Shown piece after piece: positions 18,326 through 26,823 of a stretch of DNA of 64,000 bases (position 1 is the first letter of the stretch; every line of letters starts with the position of its first letter). Below the pieces are notes generated by a model. It did no database searches. It was not told where the DNA came from and saw only the letters and a program-made list of their open reading frames with translations. The translations under genes and the position numbers were made by a program. The DNA is from Agriterribacter sp047600465 (GTDB lineage: Bacteria > Bacteroidota > Bacteroidia > Chitinophagales > Chitinophagaceae), in NCBI GenBank assembly GCA_047600465.1, contig JASGKU010000004.1, positions 744,001 to 808,000 of the forward strand, given 5' to 3'.

Positions 18326-18757
18326 ATGCAGCAATACAGCAATCATGTTCGCTATTATGTGCCTCATCATTTCATTTTTTATCCTGTCATTACCGCATTA
18401 CTTTTTATTACCATTCGGCAAGCAGTGAACAATACTGCTGAAAGATGTATATGGATAGTTATAAGTGCCTTAATTGTTATTATTGGCTGGTTGAGTTTCA
18501 TGCTTCGCCAACATTATTCGCTTATGGTTCAAAACCGGATTGTGAGACTTGAAATGCGGCTGCGTTATTACCAACTAACCAACCAACGCTTTGAACCCAT
18601 TGAACAAAGATTGAGCTTTGGTCAATTAGCAGCTTTACGCTTCGCATCTGACGAAGAGCTGGAGCCGCTTTTACAACGCACCCTTACAGAAGGATTAACG
18701 CCCGATGCTATAAAGAAAAGTATAAAAAACTGGGTGCCTGATATGATGCGGGTATAA
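18326..18757 (+). CDS. DUF6526-like membrane protein
   Basis: A 143-residue protein with two hydrophobic helices near the N-terminus (FIFYPVITALLFITIRQA and CIWIVISALIVIIGWLSFML) followed by a cytoplasmic amphipathic part rich in Arg and Glu (RIVRLEMRLRYYQLTNQRF, FGQLAALRFASDEELEPLLQRTL). The layout matches the DUF6526 family of Bacteroidota as remembered. No catalytic motif; role unknown. It is divergent from a Tat-exported oxidoreductase. Confidence 0.65.
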   Translation: MQQYSNHVRYYVPHHFIFYPVITALLFITIRQAVNNTAERCIWIVISALIVIIGWLSFMLRQHYSLMVQNRIVRLEMRLRYYQLTNQRFEPIEQRLSFGQLAALRFASDEELEPLLQRTLTEGLTPDAIKKSIKNWVPDMMRV

Positions 18758-18804
18758 GTAGTTAGAGATTTTTCGTTTACGGTTTATTGCTTGTACTACA
18801 AATG

Positions 18805-18846
18805 TGCCCATTGCATATTACCCATTGCCTTATTCACCATTCACCT
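18805..18846. repeat. degenerate heptamer array
   Basis: Six contiguous heptamers with forms such as TGCCCAT, TACCCAT and TTCACCA. The array ends on the first base of the stop codon of the minus-strand gene at 18846. Same class as the arrays at 5496 and 6874. Confidence 0.65.
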
Positions 18847-20432
18847 TAAGATGCCTTATTCAATACTTTTTGATGAGGAACAACTTTGCGATTACTTCTT
18901 TGATGTTTGTCTTTAATAATAGCGCTGAGCGATTTACCATATACTTTACTCTCTACCCACGAAATCACATCCAGGTAAGCAAAGGCACGCGTTTCAAAAC
19001 GATTTTTTTCAAGATGCTTAATTTTATCCAGGAATTTTTCCAGCTCAGGTTTTAGCTCACGGGGAGAAAGGCTGAAGGAGCGACGCAAAAAGCGAAACAT
19101 TTCCTCTTCAACAACAGTAAGGTTTTTCATTTTCGCCATAAACCGGTATACCGATTTTATGAGCGATTCTATTATGTCATAATTGCCTAACTCATAATGC
19201 GCCATCAGGTGTAATACACGGGCATAACATTGCAGGTCGTGCCGCAGATCCTGGGAGCCATTAATGATTCTTTGCAGGTAATCTATAGAATCCTCATATC
19301 GCTCCGCACCAAAATACAGCGTAGCGAATTTATAATTGAAAACAAGAATCCTGTGCTTGTCTACATACAATGCATATTCCTTCAGCTTTGCTTCTATTTC
19401 AGGCACCAGCGCTAATCCCTCTTTAAATGTACCGGTCATCAGGTGCCAGTTTATTTTGGCAACGTTTATATAAATAGAAGTATGCACTCGAAAATTATCA
19501 TGATGGGTTGCTGTTGGCGTTTTAGCAAAGGCTTCAAACTTGCGCAAACTATGTTGAAATTTTCTGAAATTTCTTAAATCAAAATGCGCATTTAAAAGAT
19601 TGTGCATGCCTTTAATAAAGTGTCCGGTCTCTATAGCAATCATGGCCGGATGCTGATCAAAAAGGTTGATCCATTTTTCGCTATAGCGATAATACATTAA
19701 AAAGTCCTGGCGTATAAATGCATACCAGCAATAACTTTGATACAAATAAAGGTTCTCATAAAATCCATTAATGGCATTAATATCAGGAGGTATGTTGCTT
19801 TTAAAAAATGCCCTGATGTCTTTTTCATCGCTTTCATTACGTGCATGTCCAAATTTCACATACCAGCGGTATAAAAGCAAAGCAAGGTTGGAAAGCCTGG
19901 TAACACGGTCTATGTGCCCGCTTATTTCCAGTGCTTCTTCAGAAAGTTGTTCTGTTTTTTCAAGTGTGCTCCGGGTAATATGCAGGGTTTCAATCTTTTT
20001 TTCCAAAGAAATAACCTGAGCAAGAAAATTGAACTTTTGATGCGCTTTTGCCAGTTCCTTGGCCTTTTCAAGAATTTTAAGACTTTGTATCTTAAGTCCC
20101 TTGTTATACAATAAACGGGCATGATCAAGGTGTTCACTGAGCTGAAGATCTGTATTTTCCGTACTTTTTAAAAGTCGAAGGCTGGCTAATAGTTGTTTAT
20201 ACAGGTGTGTTTTGATGTTTGCTAACTGCGGCTTGGTAACACCCTTTAGCTTTTTGAGCAGTATTTTTTCATCGTATTCAGGCATTTTATCCAGCGCATC
20301 AAATAACTGGATGATTTTCAGATCTTCTTTTCCTGAACTTCGTTTTATATATAGTTTAAAATGCCTTTTTTCAGCCTTCTCCAATGAGCAAACCAATTGA
20401 AACAAAGCATCTGTGAAACTGTTGGACGTCAT
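18846..20432 (-). CDS. large helical (TPR-like) protein of unknown function
   Basis: A 528-residue protein that is helical throughout, with repeated paired helices of about 35-40 residues typical of TPR-like solenoids (for example KIQSLKILEKAKELAKAHQKF and YEDSIDYLQRII). No signal peptide, enzyme motif or DNA-binding domain is recognised. The C-terminus is basic. Proteins of this size and composition occur as conserved hypotheticals in Bacteroidota. A scaffold or regulatory role is plausible but unproven. It is monocistronic, facing the DUF6526-like gene. Confidence 0.65.
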   Translation of the reverse strand: MTSNSFTDALFQLVCSLEKAEKRHFKLYIKRSSGKEDLKIIQLFDALDKMPEYDEKILLKKLKGVTKPQLANIKTHLYKQLLASLRLLKSTENTDLQLSEHLDHARLLYNKGLKIQSLKILEKAKELAKAHQKFNFLAQVISLEKKIETLHITRSTLEKTEQLSEEALEISGHIDRVTRLSNLALLLYRWYVKFGHARNESDEKDIRAFFKSNIPPDINAINGFYENLYLYQSYCWYAFIRQDFLMYYRYSEKWINLFDQHPAMIAIETGHFIKGMHNLLNAHFDLRNFRKFQHSLRKFEAFAKTPTATHHDNFRVHTSIYINVAKINWHLMTGTFKEGLALVPEIEAKLKEYALYVDKHRILVFNYKFATLYFGAERYEDSIDYLQRIINGSQDLRHDLQCYARVLHLMAHYELGNYDIIESLIKSVYRFMAKMKNLTVVEEEMFRFLRRSFSLSPRELKPELEKFLDKIKHLEKNRFETRAFAYLDVISWVESKVYGKSLSAIIKDKHQRSNRKVVPHQKVLNKAS

Positions 20433-20697
20433 AATGTATTTCTCCCGAAACTCAATACCACAAAGGATTTTGTAAATTCATCTGCCGTTTTGAGATGATA
20501 AAAATACGAACAAGTTGTTTTGTAGCAGAGAAAAACTCACATTACTTTTACATCAGCAAACGGGAAATGAAGAAAAAGCAAGCAATCGTGAAGCAAGAAA
20601 TTGGCAAGTGTTAGAGGCATCAGAATGAAAGCAAGAAATTGCAATCATCAACAGAAAAAGACTTATTAAGAATTTTCATATGGCAAGCAATCGTTAG

Positions 20698-20729
20698 AGG
20701 TCATCTGTTTCTACAGGAGACCTTTTTTA
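20698..20729 (+). terminator. rho-independent terminator in intergenic region
   Basis: AGGTC-AT-CTGT pairs with ACAG-GA-GACCT around a TTTCT loop and is followed by a run of T (20723-20728). No gene ends just upstream, so it probably ends a small non-coding RNA. Confidence 0.7.
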
Positions 20730-20889
20730 TTTTTGCGCTGCCAAATATAGAAATGTTTTTCAAAAGAAATTAAATTTTCCTTAATTTTTTTCCTGCTTTT
20801 TTGATAACGGTTAATTCTCTGCTTTAATTATACTCCATTCTTAGTTTTTGTTTAAACACTGAAAGCTGAATAGTGAGCTCAACTACCCT

Positions 20890-20897
20890 TATTTTTG
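20890..20897 (+). promoter_or_regulatory. candidate -7 promoter element of rlmD
   Basis: TATTTTTG matches the Bacteroidota -7 consensus TAnnTTTG. It ends 8 bases before the rlmD start codon, implying a very short or absent 5' UTR. No convincing -33 TTG is seen at the usual distance, so confidence is limited. Confidence 0.4.
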
Positions 20898-20904
20898 CGC
20901 CACA

Positions 20905-22323
20905 ATGAGCAGAAGAAAGCAAAAAAATCTTTTATTAGAACACGTGCCTGTACAGGATTATGCCGCAGAAGGCAAGGCTTTGGCAAGGATAGATGGGAAG
21001 GTTATTTTTATTGAGGGAGCTGTTCCGGGAGATGTGGTAGATATATTACTGGCAAAAAATAAAAAAGAGTGGGCTGAGGGCAGGGCTGTTCATTTTCATA
21101 CGTATTCGAAGGAGCGTACCACTCCTTTTTGCCAGCATTTTGGCGTTTGTGGTGGATGTAAGTGGCAGATGCTGCCCTATCAAAAGCAATTGCAGTATAA
21201 ACAAAACGAAACAGAACAAAACCTCCGACGCCTGGGCAAGGTTCTTTTACCTGTTATACTACCTATTATTGGTTGTGATAAAAGTGAGCGCTACCGCAAT
21301 AAACTGGAATTTACTTTCAGCAGCAGGCGGTACAAAACCTGGGATGAAATGAAGGTTTTGCAGGAATCACCCGAACAAAAAGAAGAAGGCGCATTGGGTT
21401 TTCACGTGCCCAAACTTTTTGATAAGGTAATTGACATTGCTACCTGCCATTTAATGGAAGAACCAACTAATCTTGTAAAGAATACTATAAGAACTTTTGC
21501 ACATGAGCAAGGGTACACATTTTATGATATAAGGCAGCATACCGGCTGGTTAAGAACCCTCATCATACGGGTATGCACAAACGGAGAAACGATGGTGAAT
21601 GTTTGTTTTGGGTATGACGATAAAAAACAACGGGAACAACTGTTTAATCACCTGCTGAAAACGGTACCCTCTATTACCACGTTATTGTATACTATCAACA
21701 ACAAAAAGAATGATAGTATTCATGATCTTAATCCGATAGCTTACTCGGGCAATGGTTATATTACAGAAAAGCTGGGAACGTTTGATTTTAAGATAGGTCC
21801 TAAATCATTTTTTCAAACCAACAGCAGGCAGGGTGAAAAACTATATGAAGTAACGAGAGATTTTGCAGAACTGGCAGGCAATGAAACCGTGTATGACCTG
21901 TATTGCGGCACTGGCACTATTGGCATTTTTGTAAGCGGCAGCGCCAAAAAGGTAATAGGTGTGGAAATGATACCAGAAGCTATTGAAGACGCAAAAGCGA
22001 ATGCTCAACTGAATAATATAGAACACGCTTCTTTCTTTGCGGGCGATGTAATTGATGTTTGTAATGATGATTTTTTTGCCCTGCATGGAAAACCTGATGT
22101 AATTATAACCGATCCTCCGCGGGCAGGCATGCATGAAAAACTGGTGCGAAAAATACTGAACATGAAAGCACCCAGGGTTGTATATGTGAGTTGTAATACT
22201 GCCACACAGGCAAGAGATCTGCAATTACTGGATGAGCAATACCAGGTTACAAAAATTCAACCGGTTGATATGTTCCCTCATACCCACCATATTGAGAATG
22301 TAGTGCAGCTTACACTAAGATAA
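20905..22323 (+). CDS. rlmD: 23S rRNA (uracil(1939)-C(5))-methyltransferase RlmD
   Basis: A 472-residue RNA methyltransferase of the TrmA/RlmD family. It starts with a TRAM-type RNA-binding domain (about 10-68), then Cys76, Cys82 and Cys85 with Cys181 form the expected 4Fe-4S site. The SAM-binding motif YDLYCGTGTIGIFV and the ITDPPRAGMHEK loop follow, and the catalytic nucleophile is Cys430 in VYVSCNT. Length is normal for the family. It uses SAM to methylate C5 of a uracil in 23S rRNA. RlmD is preferred to RlmCD or TrmA from architecture; the exact target uracil cannot be proven. A promoter-like TATTTTTG sits 8 bases upstream. Confidence 0.85.
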   Translation: MSRRKQKNLLLEHVPVQDYAAEGKALARIDGKVIFIEGAVPGDVVDILLAKNKKEWAEGRAVHFHTYSKERTTPFCQHFGVCGGCKWQMLPYQKQLQYKQNETEQNLRRLGKVLLPVILPIIGCDKSERYRNKLEFTFSSRRYKTWDEMKVLQESPEQKEEGALGFHVPKLFDKVIDIATCHLMEEPTNLVKNTIRTFAHEQGYTFYDIRQHTGWLRTLIIRVCTNGETMVNVCFGYDDKKQREQLFNHLLKTVPSITTLLYTINNKKNDSIHDLNPIAYSGNGYITEKLGTFDFKIGPKSFFQTNSRQGEKLYEVTRDFAELAGNETVYDLYCGTGTIGIFVSGSAKKVIGVEMIPEAIEDAKANAQLNNIEHASFFAGDVIDVCNDDFFALHGKPDVIITDPPRAGMHEKLVRKILNMKAPRVVYVSCNTATQARDLQLLDEQYQVTKIQPVDMFPHTHHIENVVQLTLR

Positions 22324-22404
22324 TGTTATAGCTCATAAGATTTAGACCATATAAGCGCATAATTCTATGTCATGGTTTAAATTCGCAGATAATTAATCCA
22401 GGTT

Positions 22405-23109
22405 ATGGCAGAATTTCGTCCTCAGAGTTTTCAGATTTTACCAGTAATTGTAAAAAATTTATTGATTGTAAATGGACTTATTTTTTTAGCGCAAGAAGTG
22501 TTTAAAAACAGCGGTGGTTTTTCTATAGATAATTATTTTGCATTGCACGATGTTCGTTCTTATTATTTCCGTCCCCATCAGATTGTAAGCTATATGTTCC
22601 TGCATGGAAGTTGGCCCCATGTTTTATCAAATATGTTTGTATTGTGGATGTTTGGGAGTCAACTGGAAAATTATTGGGGACCAAAAAGATTTTTGATCTT
22701 TTATTTGGTTTGCGGCATTGGAGCAGGATTGTTACACTTAGGTGTATTATATTTAGAGAATACACATATTGTTGAAATTTTCAAAACACTTCCTTTTGAT
22801 AAACAACAGGAGTTTCTGTATTCGCCTGATTTTAAGCTAAACACCGCAACGGTTGGTGCTTCAGGTTCAGTATTTGGTTGCCTCGCTGCTTTTGGATATC
22901 TGTTTCCTAATAGTCTAATTTTCCTTTATTTCCTTTTTCCTATTAAAGCAAAATGGTTTGTATTGGCTTATGCAGCATTTGAATTATATGCAGGTGTACA
23001 AAACTCTGCTGGCGATAACATAGCGCATTGGGCACATCTTGGAGGTGCATTGGTTGGGCTGATATTCGTATTTTATTGGAATAAAACCAATCGCAGAACA
23101 TTTTATTAG
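22405..23109 (+). CDS. rhomboid family intramembrane serine protease
   Basis: A 234-residue membrane protein with about six transmembrane helices. The catalytic dyad is intact: Ser153 in GASGSVFG and His211 in HWAHLGG. The HGSWPHVLSNM segment on helix 2 is also conserved. It cleaves transmembrane helices of unknown substrates. It is followed after 36 bases by a second rhomboid-like gene whose catalytic residues are lost, and then by an EEP-family protein; the three read as one operon. Proteolytic activity is a firm inference from the dyad. Confidence 0.9.
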   Translation: MAEFRPQSFQILPVIVKNLLIVNGLIFLAQEVFKNSGGFSIDNYFALHDVRSYYFRPHQIVSYMFLHGSWPHVLSNMFVLWMFGSQLENYWGPKRFLIFYLVCGIGAGLLHLGVLYLENTHIVEIFKTLPFDKQQEFLYSPDFKLNTATVGASGSVFGCLAAFGYLFPNSLIFLYFLFPIKAKWFVLAYAAFELYAGVQNSAGDNIAHWAHLGGALVGLIFVFYWNKTNRRTFY

Positions 23110-23145
23110 TAAATTACATGTTGTAAAGTTTGTAAAAAATAAGGT

Positions 23146-24069
23146 ATGGGTGTGTTAGAACAAACAAAAAGCAGGAAAGTATTTTTTGGGGCTGACAATG
23201 ATGCATTGGTGCGGATTATTATTATTAATGTACTTATAACGGCCGTTATTTTCTTTATCCGTTCTATCTATCTCATTACAAAAATTGACATCGCTTTATT
23301 TAAAACACAGGTAACAGATTGGTTCGTTCTTTCTGCAGATGCAGGCAAATTACCAAGTCGCCCGTGGACCATCCTCACCTTCATGTTTTCTCACATAGAT
23401 ATTTGGCTGTTGATTGCCAATATGCTTTGGCTGTGGGCGTTTGGATTTATTGTACAATCTTTATTGGGTAGCGAAAAATTAGTGCCGATTTATATATACG
23501 GAGGTTTGGCAGGTGCTGTTGTGTATTTGCTTTGCAGTAATCTTATACCGGTATTTGCCGGCAAAGCTCCGCAAATGATGCTTGCAGGAGCCAATTGCTC
23601 CGTAATGGCTATTGCTATAGCTGCTACGGCGGCGGCACCCGGTTATCGTATCTTCCCTTTATTAAATGGCGGCATTCCATTATGGATTCTCACCGTAATA
23701 TATGCTGCAGTTAATATTGCCAGTACCACTTTTGATGATCCTCCCGCCTATGGCGCACAATTAGCGGCTGGGGGAGTTGGATTTATGTTTGTAAATCTTC
23801 TTAATAAAGGATATGATATCGGCGCATGGATGATAAGAGCATACGACTGGTTTTTTGATTTGTTTAACCCTGATAAAACACCAAGACAACCTGTAGAAAA
23901 AACAAGGATATTTTATGATACACAGGGCAGGGAGCCTTTTCAAAAAAAACCAAACTTAAGTCAGCAGCGTGTTGATGAAATACTGGATAAAATCAATCAA
24001 AAGGGATATCACAATCTTACTAATGAAGAAAAGGAGTTGTTGCGCAGGGCCAGTGAGGAAGATCTATAA
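23146..24069 (+). CDS. rhomboid-like protein lacking catalytic residues, with C-terminal DUF6576-like tail
   Basis: A 307-residue protein with the rhomboid helix pattern (LPSRPWTILTFMFSHIDIWLLIANM, VPIYIYGGLAGAVVYLL). At the place of GASG it reads GANC (148-151), so the serine is replaced by Asn150, and the AHxxG motif reads AQLAAGG with Gln205 in place of histidine. It is therefore predicted to be proteolytically inactive. A soluble tail of about 75 residues with IFYDTQGREPFQKKPNLSQQ and a conserved helix ending NEEKELLRRASEEDL resembles DUF6576. Likely role is substrate binding or regulation of the active rhomboid encoded 36 bases upstream. Confidence 0.85.
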   Translation: MGVLEQTKSRKVFFGADNDALVRIIIINVLITAVIFFIRSIYLITKIDIALFKTQVTDWFVLSADAGKLPSRPWTILTFMFSHIDIWLLIANMLWLWAFGFIVQSLLGSEKLVPIYIYGGLAGAVVYLLCSNLIPVFAGKAPQMMLAGANCSVMAIAIAATAAAPGYRIFPLLNGGIPLWILTVIYAAVNIASTTFDDPPAYGAQLAAGGVGFMFVNLLNKGYDIGAWMIRAYDWFFDLFNPDKTPRQPVEKTRIFYDTQGREPFQKKPNLSQQRVDEILDKINQKGYHNLTNEEKELLRRASEEDL

Positions 24070-24078
24070 ATTATAGGA

Positions 24079-25233
24079 ATGAAGTTCCGTAAGTTTACCA
24101 AGCGTTTTATAATTGTTATATATGTTTGCGTTGCGGTAGCATTTCTAACTGCCTGTCTTTCCCCTTTTTTAAACCCTTCCAATTGGTGGTTTTTTGGATT
24201 TTTAGGATTACTATTTCCTTATCTGCTGGTTATTCTTTTCTTCTTTTTAATATTCTGGATCGTTACAAAATCAAAATGGAGCCTGCTGGCTATCTTTTGT
24301 TTATTGGTTGGCTGGAAAAGCATATTGGCTGTTTTTGCCTTTCATCCCGGCAAATCTTTTAGCCAGGAAAAAAGGGAAGCGGGCAGCTTGCGTGTAATGA
24401 CCTGGAATGTAAGAAGCTTTATGTCGCAGGAAGATAGGTTCAAAAAAATGGGGCTAACGCTTCATCAACAGGCAATGATGGATCTTATTCAAACTTACAA
24501 TCCTGATGTGTTGGCTATACAGGAATTTTTTACCGCCGACTCAGGAAGGTATTTTAATAATATCTGGCATTTCACCAGGCACATGGATTATCCATACTAC
24601 TATTTTTCGAAGGATGTTATGCGACAGTCGCATGTGTATACCGGAACTGTTATTTTTTCAAGATTTCCTATAATAGACACAGGAAAATTTTCATTGGAGC
24701 AGGATAAAAAAGATAATACCGAAAGCCTGATTTTTGCTGATGTGGTGCATGGAAAAGATACCGTTAAAATATATACGGCACACCTGCAGTCGTTTGGTTT
24801 TATGCAACGCGATTATAAGGACATTTCAAAAATCAAGAATGATCCTGATGAAAGAATTGATGCCTCAAAAAATATTTTACGCAAAATGAAAAATGCTTTT
24901 CAGCGCAGAGGGCTGCAGGCAGACTTTATAAGCAACAAACTGAATGAGAGTACATACCCTGAAATTTTTTGCGGTGATTTGAACGATGTACCCAATTCTT
25001 ACACCTACTTTACCGTTCGGGGTGACAAAGGAGATGCATTTATTGCAGGCAACTTTGGTTTCGGACAAACCTTTTACAGCTTCTCTTCTGGCTTTATGCG
25101 CGATTTAGCCACCCTCAGAATCGACTATATTTTTACCGATCCACGATTCCGTATCATTCAATCCAGGCGCATACCACACGTATTATCCGACCACTTTCCT
25201 GTTGTTGCCGATATACAATTACCTGCCAAATAA
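24079..25233 (+). CDS. endonuclease/exonuclease/phosphatase family membrane protein
   Basis: A 384-residue protein. Residues 1-95 contain about three hydrophobic helices, and the rest is an EEP (exonuclease III/sphingomyelinase-like) domain: MTWNVRSF, VLAIQEFF, FCGDLNDVPNSYTYF and the C-terminal SDHFPVVADIQL carry the Asn, Glu, Asp/Asn and His active-site residues. The domain probably faces the periplasm and hydrolyses a phosphodiester or lipid phosphate. It starts 9 bases after the inactive rhomboid gene, so they are co-transcribed. Substrate unknown. Confidence 0.82.
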   Translation: MKFRKFTKRFIIVIYVCVAVAFLTACLSPFLNPSNWWFFGFLGLLFPYLLVILFFFLIFWIVTKSKWSLLAIFCLLVGWKSILAVFAFHPGKSFSQEKREAGSLRVMTWNVRSFMSQEDRFKKMGLTLHQQAMMDLIQTYNPDVLAIQEFFTADSGRYFNNIWHFTRHMDYPYYYFSKDVMRQSHVYTGTVIFSRFPIIDTGKFSLEQDKKDNTESLIFADVVHGKDTVKIYTAHLQSFGFMQRDYKDISKIKNDPDERIDASKNILRKMKNAFQRRGLQADFISNKLNESTYPEIFCGDLNDVPNSYTYFTVRGDKGDAFIAGNFGFGQTFYSFSSGFMRDLATLRIDYIFTDPRFRIIQSRRIPHVLSDHFPVVADIQLPAK

Positions 25234-25283
25234 TAAGATTATACCTACCAGTCTTATTGCCTTTTCTTCACATTTATTCCTTT

Positions 25284-25291
25284 TATATTTG
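25284..25291 (+). promoter_or_regulatory. candidate -7 promoter element of cysS
   Basis: TATATTTG fits TAnnTTTG. A TTG at 25257-25259 lies 24 bases upstream, slightly longer than the usual 19-21 spacing for the -33 element. The implied leader before the ATG at 25321 is about 24 bases. Confidence 0.45.
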
Positions 25292-25320
25292 CAGTCAACA
25301 TTTATAACATCATATTGCTC

Positions 25321-26823
25321 ATGGCTGAATTGAAGGTTTACAATTCCCTTACAAGACAAAAAGAAACGTTTACTCCCATTACTCCCGGACATATAGGTAT
25401 GTATGTGTGCGGGCCAACTGTTTACAATGATGTACACCTGGGAAACTGCAGAACTTTTATTTCGTTCGATATTATATACCGCTACCTTAAATACCTGGGA
25501 TTTAAAGTAAGATATGTACGCAATATTACCGATGCCGGACACCTGGAAGGAGACAGGGATGAAGGGGACGATAAATTTTCAAAGAAGGCGAGATTAGAGC
25601 AATTGGAACCGATGGAAATTGTGCAGAAATACACTTTGGGATTTCACAAAGTGATGGAACTGTTCAATAACCTTCCTCCTACCATTGAGCCAACCGCTAC
25701 CGGTCATATTTCCGAGCAGATTGAAATGGTAAAACATATTCTTGCTAACGGTTACGCCTATGAGGTAGATGGAACTGTTTACTTTGATGTAGAAAAATAT
25801 GATAAGGAAAAGCCCTACGGCATTCTCACCAATCGGAAGCTGGAAGATTTAATAGAAGGAACGCGTGAGCTGAGTGGGCAGGATGAGAAGAAAGGACGTT
25901 TGGATTTTGCACTTTGGATAAAGGCAAAACCCGAGCACCTGATGCAATGGCCTTCTCCGTGGGGAATGGGATTTCCAGGCTGGCATATTGAATGCTCTGC
26001 CATGAGTGGCAAATACCTTGGTAAACAATTTGATATTCACGGTGGCGGCATGGACCTGGCTGCCACACATCATACTAATGAGATAGCACAATCGCAGGCA
26101 TGCTATCATGTAAGCCCTGTTAACTATTGGCTGCATACCAATATGCTCACTGTAAACGGAGCAAGAATGAGTAAAAGCGCAGGCAACGGGTTTTTGCCTC
26201 ACCAGCTATTTACAGGTGATCATCCACTGCTGGAAAAGGCTTATTCACCCATGACAGTGCGTTTTTTTATGTTGCAAACGCATTACCGCAGTACACTTGA
26301 TTTCAGTAATGAGGCGCTTCAGGGGGCAGAAAAAGGATTAAAGCGGTTATGGGAAGCTTTTGAAAATCTTGAAAAAGCCGATGCAGCCAGTATTCCGGCA
26401 GGTAACGAGCCAAAAGATAAAGCGCTTGATAAGAAATGCCTGGAATTAATAGCCGGTTTCGACGACTCAATGAACGATGATTTTAATACTGCAAAAGTGC
26501 TGGCAAATATGTTTGAACTGGTACCAGTAATCAATTCATTTCATGGTGGACAGATACCGCTTGACAGCATCAGTCGATCAACATTTGAATTGCTGAAAAA
26601 ACAATTTAAAACCTACCTGCTGGATATATTTGGTTTGAAGAACGAAAAGGAAGAAAATGGTGAATTGCTGGATGGTGTATTACAACTGCTTATACAAATA
26701 AGAAGAGAGGCCAGGTTGAAAAAAGATTTTGTTACATCAGACAAAATAAGAAATGAATTGCAGCAGCAAGGCATTACGCTAAAAGATGAAAAAAATGGCA
26801 CCGTAAGCTGGAGTATTAATTAA
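25321..26823 (+). CDS. cysS: cysteine--tRNA ligase
   Basis: A 500-residue class I aminoacyl-tRNA synthetase. Cys30 in GMYVCGPTVYND is the first zinc ligand, the HIGH-type motif is HLGN at 39-42, other zinc ligands lie in WHIECSAM and the following His-rich TTHHTNE-like stretch, and the KMSKS motif reads ARMSKSAGN. The C-terminal DALR helical domain is present. The ATG at 25321 (MAELKVYN) was chosen; a TTG two codons upstream is less likely. It charges tRNA-Cys with cysteine. TAnnTTTG lies upstream, so it probably has its own promoter. Confidence 0.95.
   Translation: MAELKVYNSLTRQKETFTPITPGHIGMYVCGPTVYNDVHLGNCRTFISFDIIYRYLKYLGFKVRYVRNITDAGHLEGDRDEGDDKFSKKARLEQLEPMEIVQKYTLGFHKVMELFNNLPPTIEPTATGHISEQIEMVKHILANGYAYEVDGTVYFDVEKYDKEKPYGILTNRKLEDLIEGTRELSGQDEKKGRLDFALWIKAKPEHLMQWPSPWGMGFPGWHIECSAMSGKYLGKQFDIHGGGMDLAATHHTNEIAQSQACYHVSPVNYWLHTNMLTVNGARMSKSAGNGFLPHQLFTGDHPLLEKAYSPMTVRFFMLQTHYRSTLDFSNEALQGAEKGLKRLWEAFENLEKADAASIPAGNEPKDKALDKKCLELIAGFDDSMNDDFNTAKVLANMFELVPVINSFHGGQIPLDSISRSTFELLKKQFKTYLLDIFGLKNEKEENGELLDGVLQLLIQIRREARLKKDFVTSDKIRNELQQQGITLKDEKNGTVSWSIN

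Larger units (their letters stand above)
20433..20904. other. divergent intergenic region (472 bases) with possible small RNA
   Basis: No protein-coding frame is credible. A stretch at 20575-20697 repeats the words GCAAGCAATCG and GCAAGAAATTG twice each, and is followed by a strong terminator at 20698-20729. The arrangement suggests an untranslated transcript on the plus strand. Promoters for the flanking divergent genes also lie here. Confidence 0.45.
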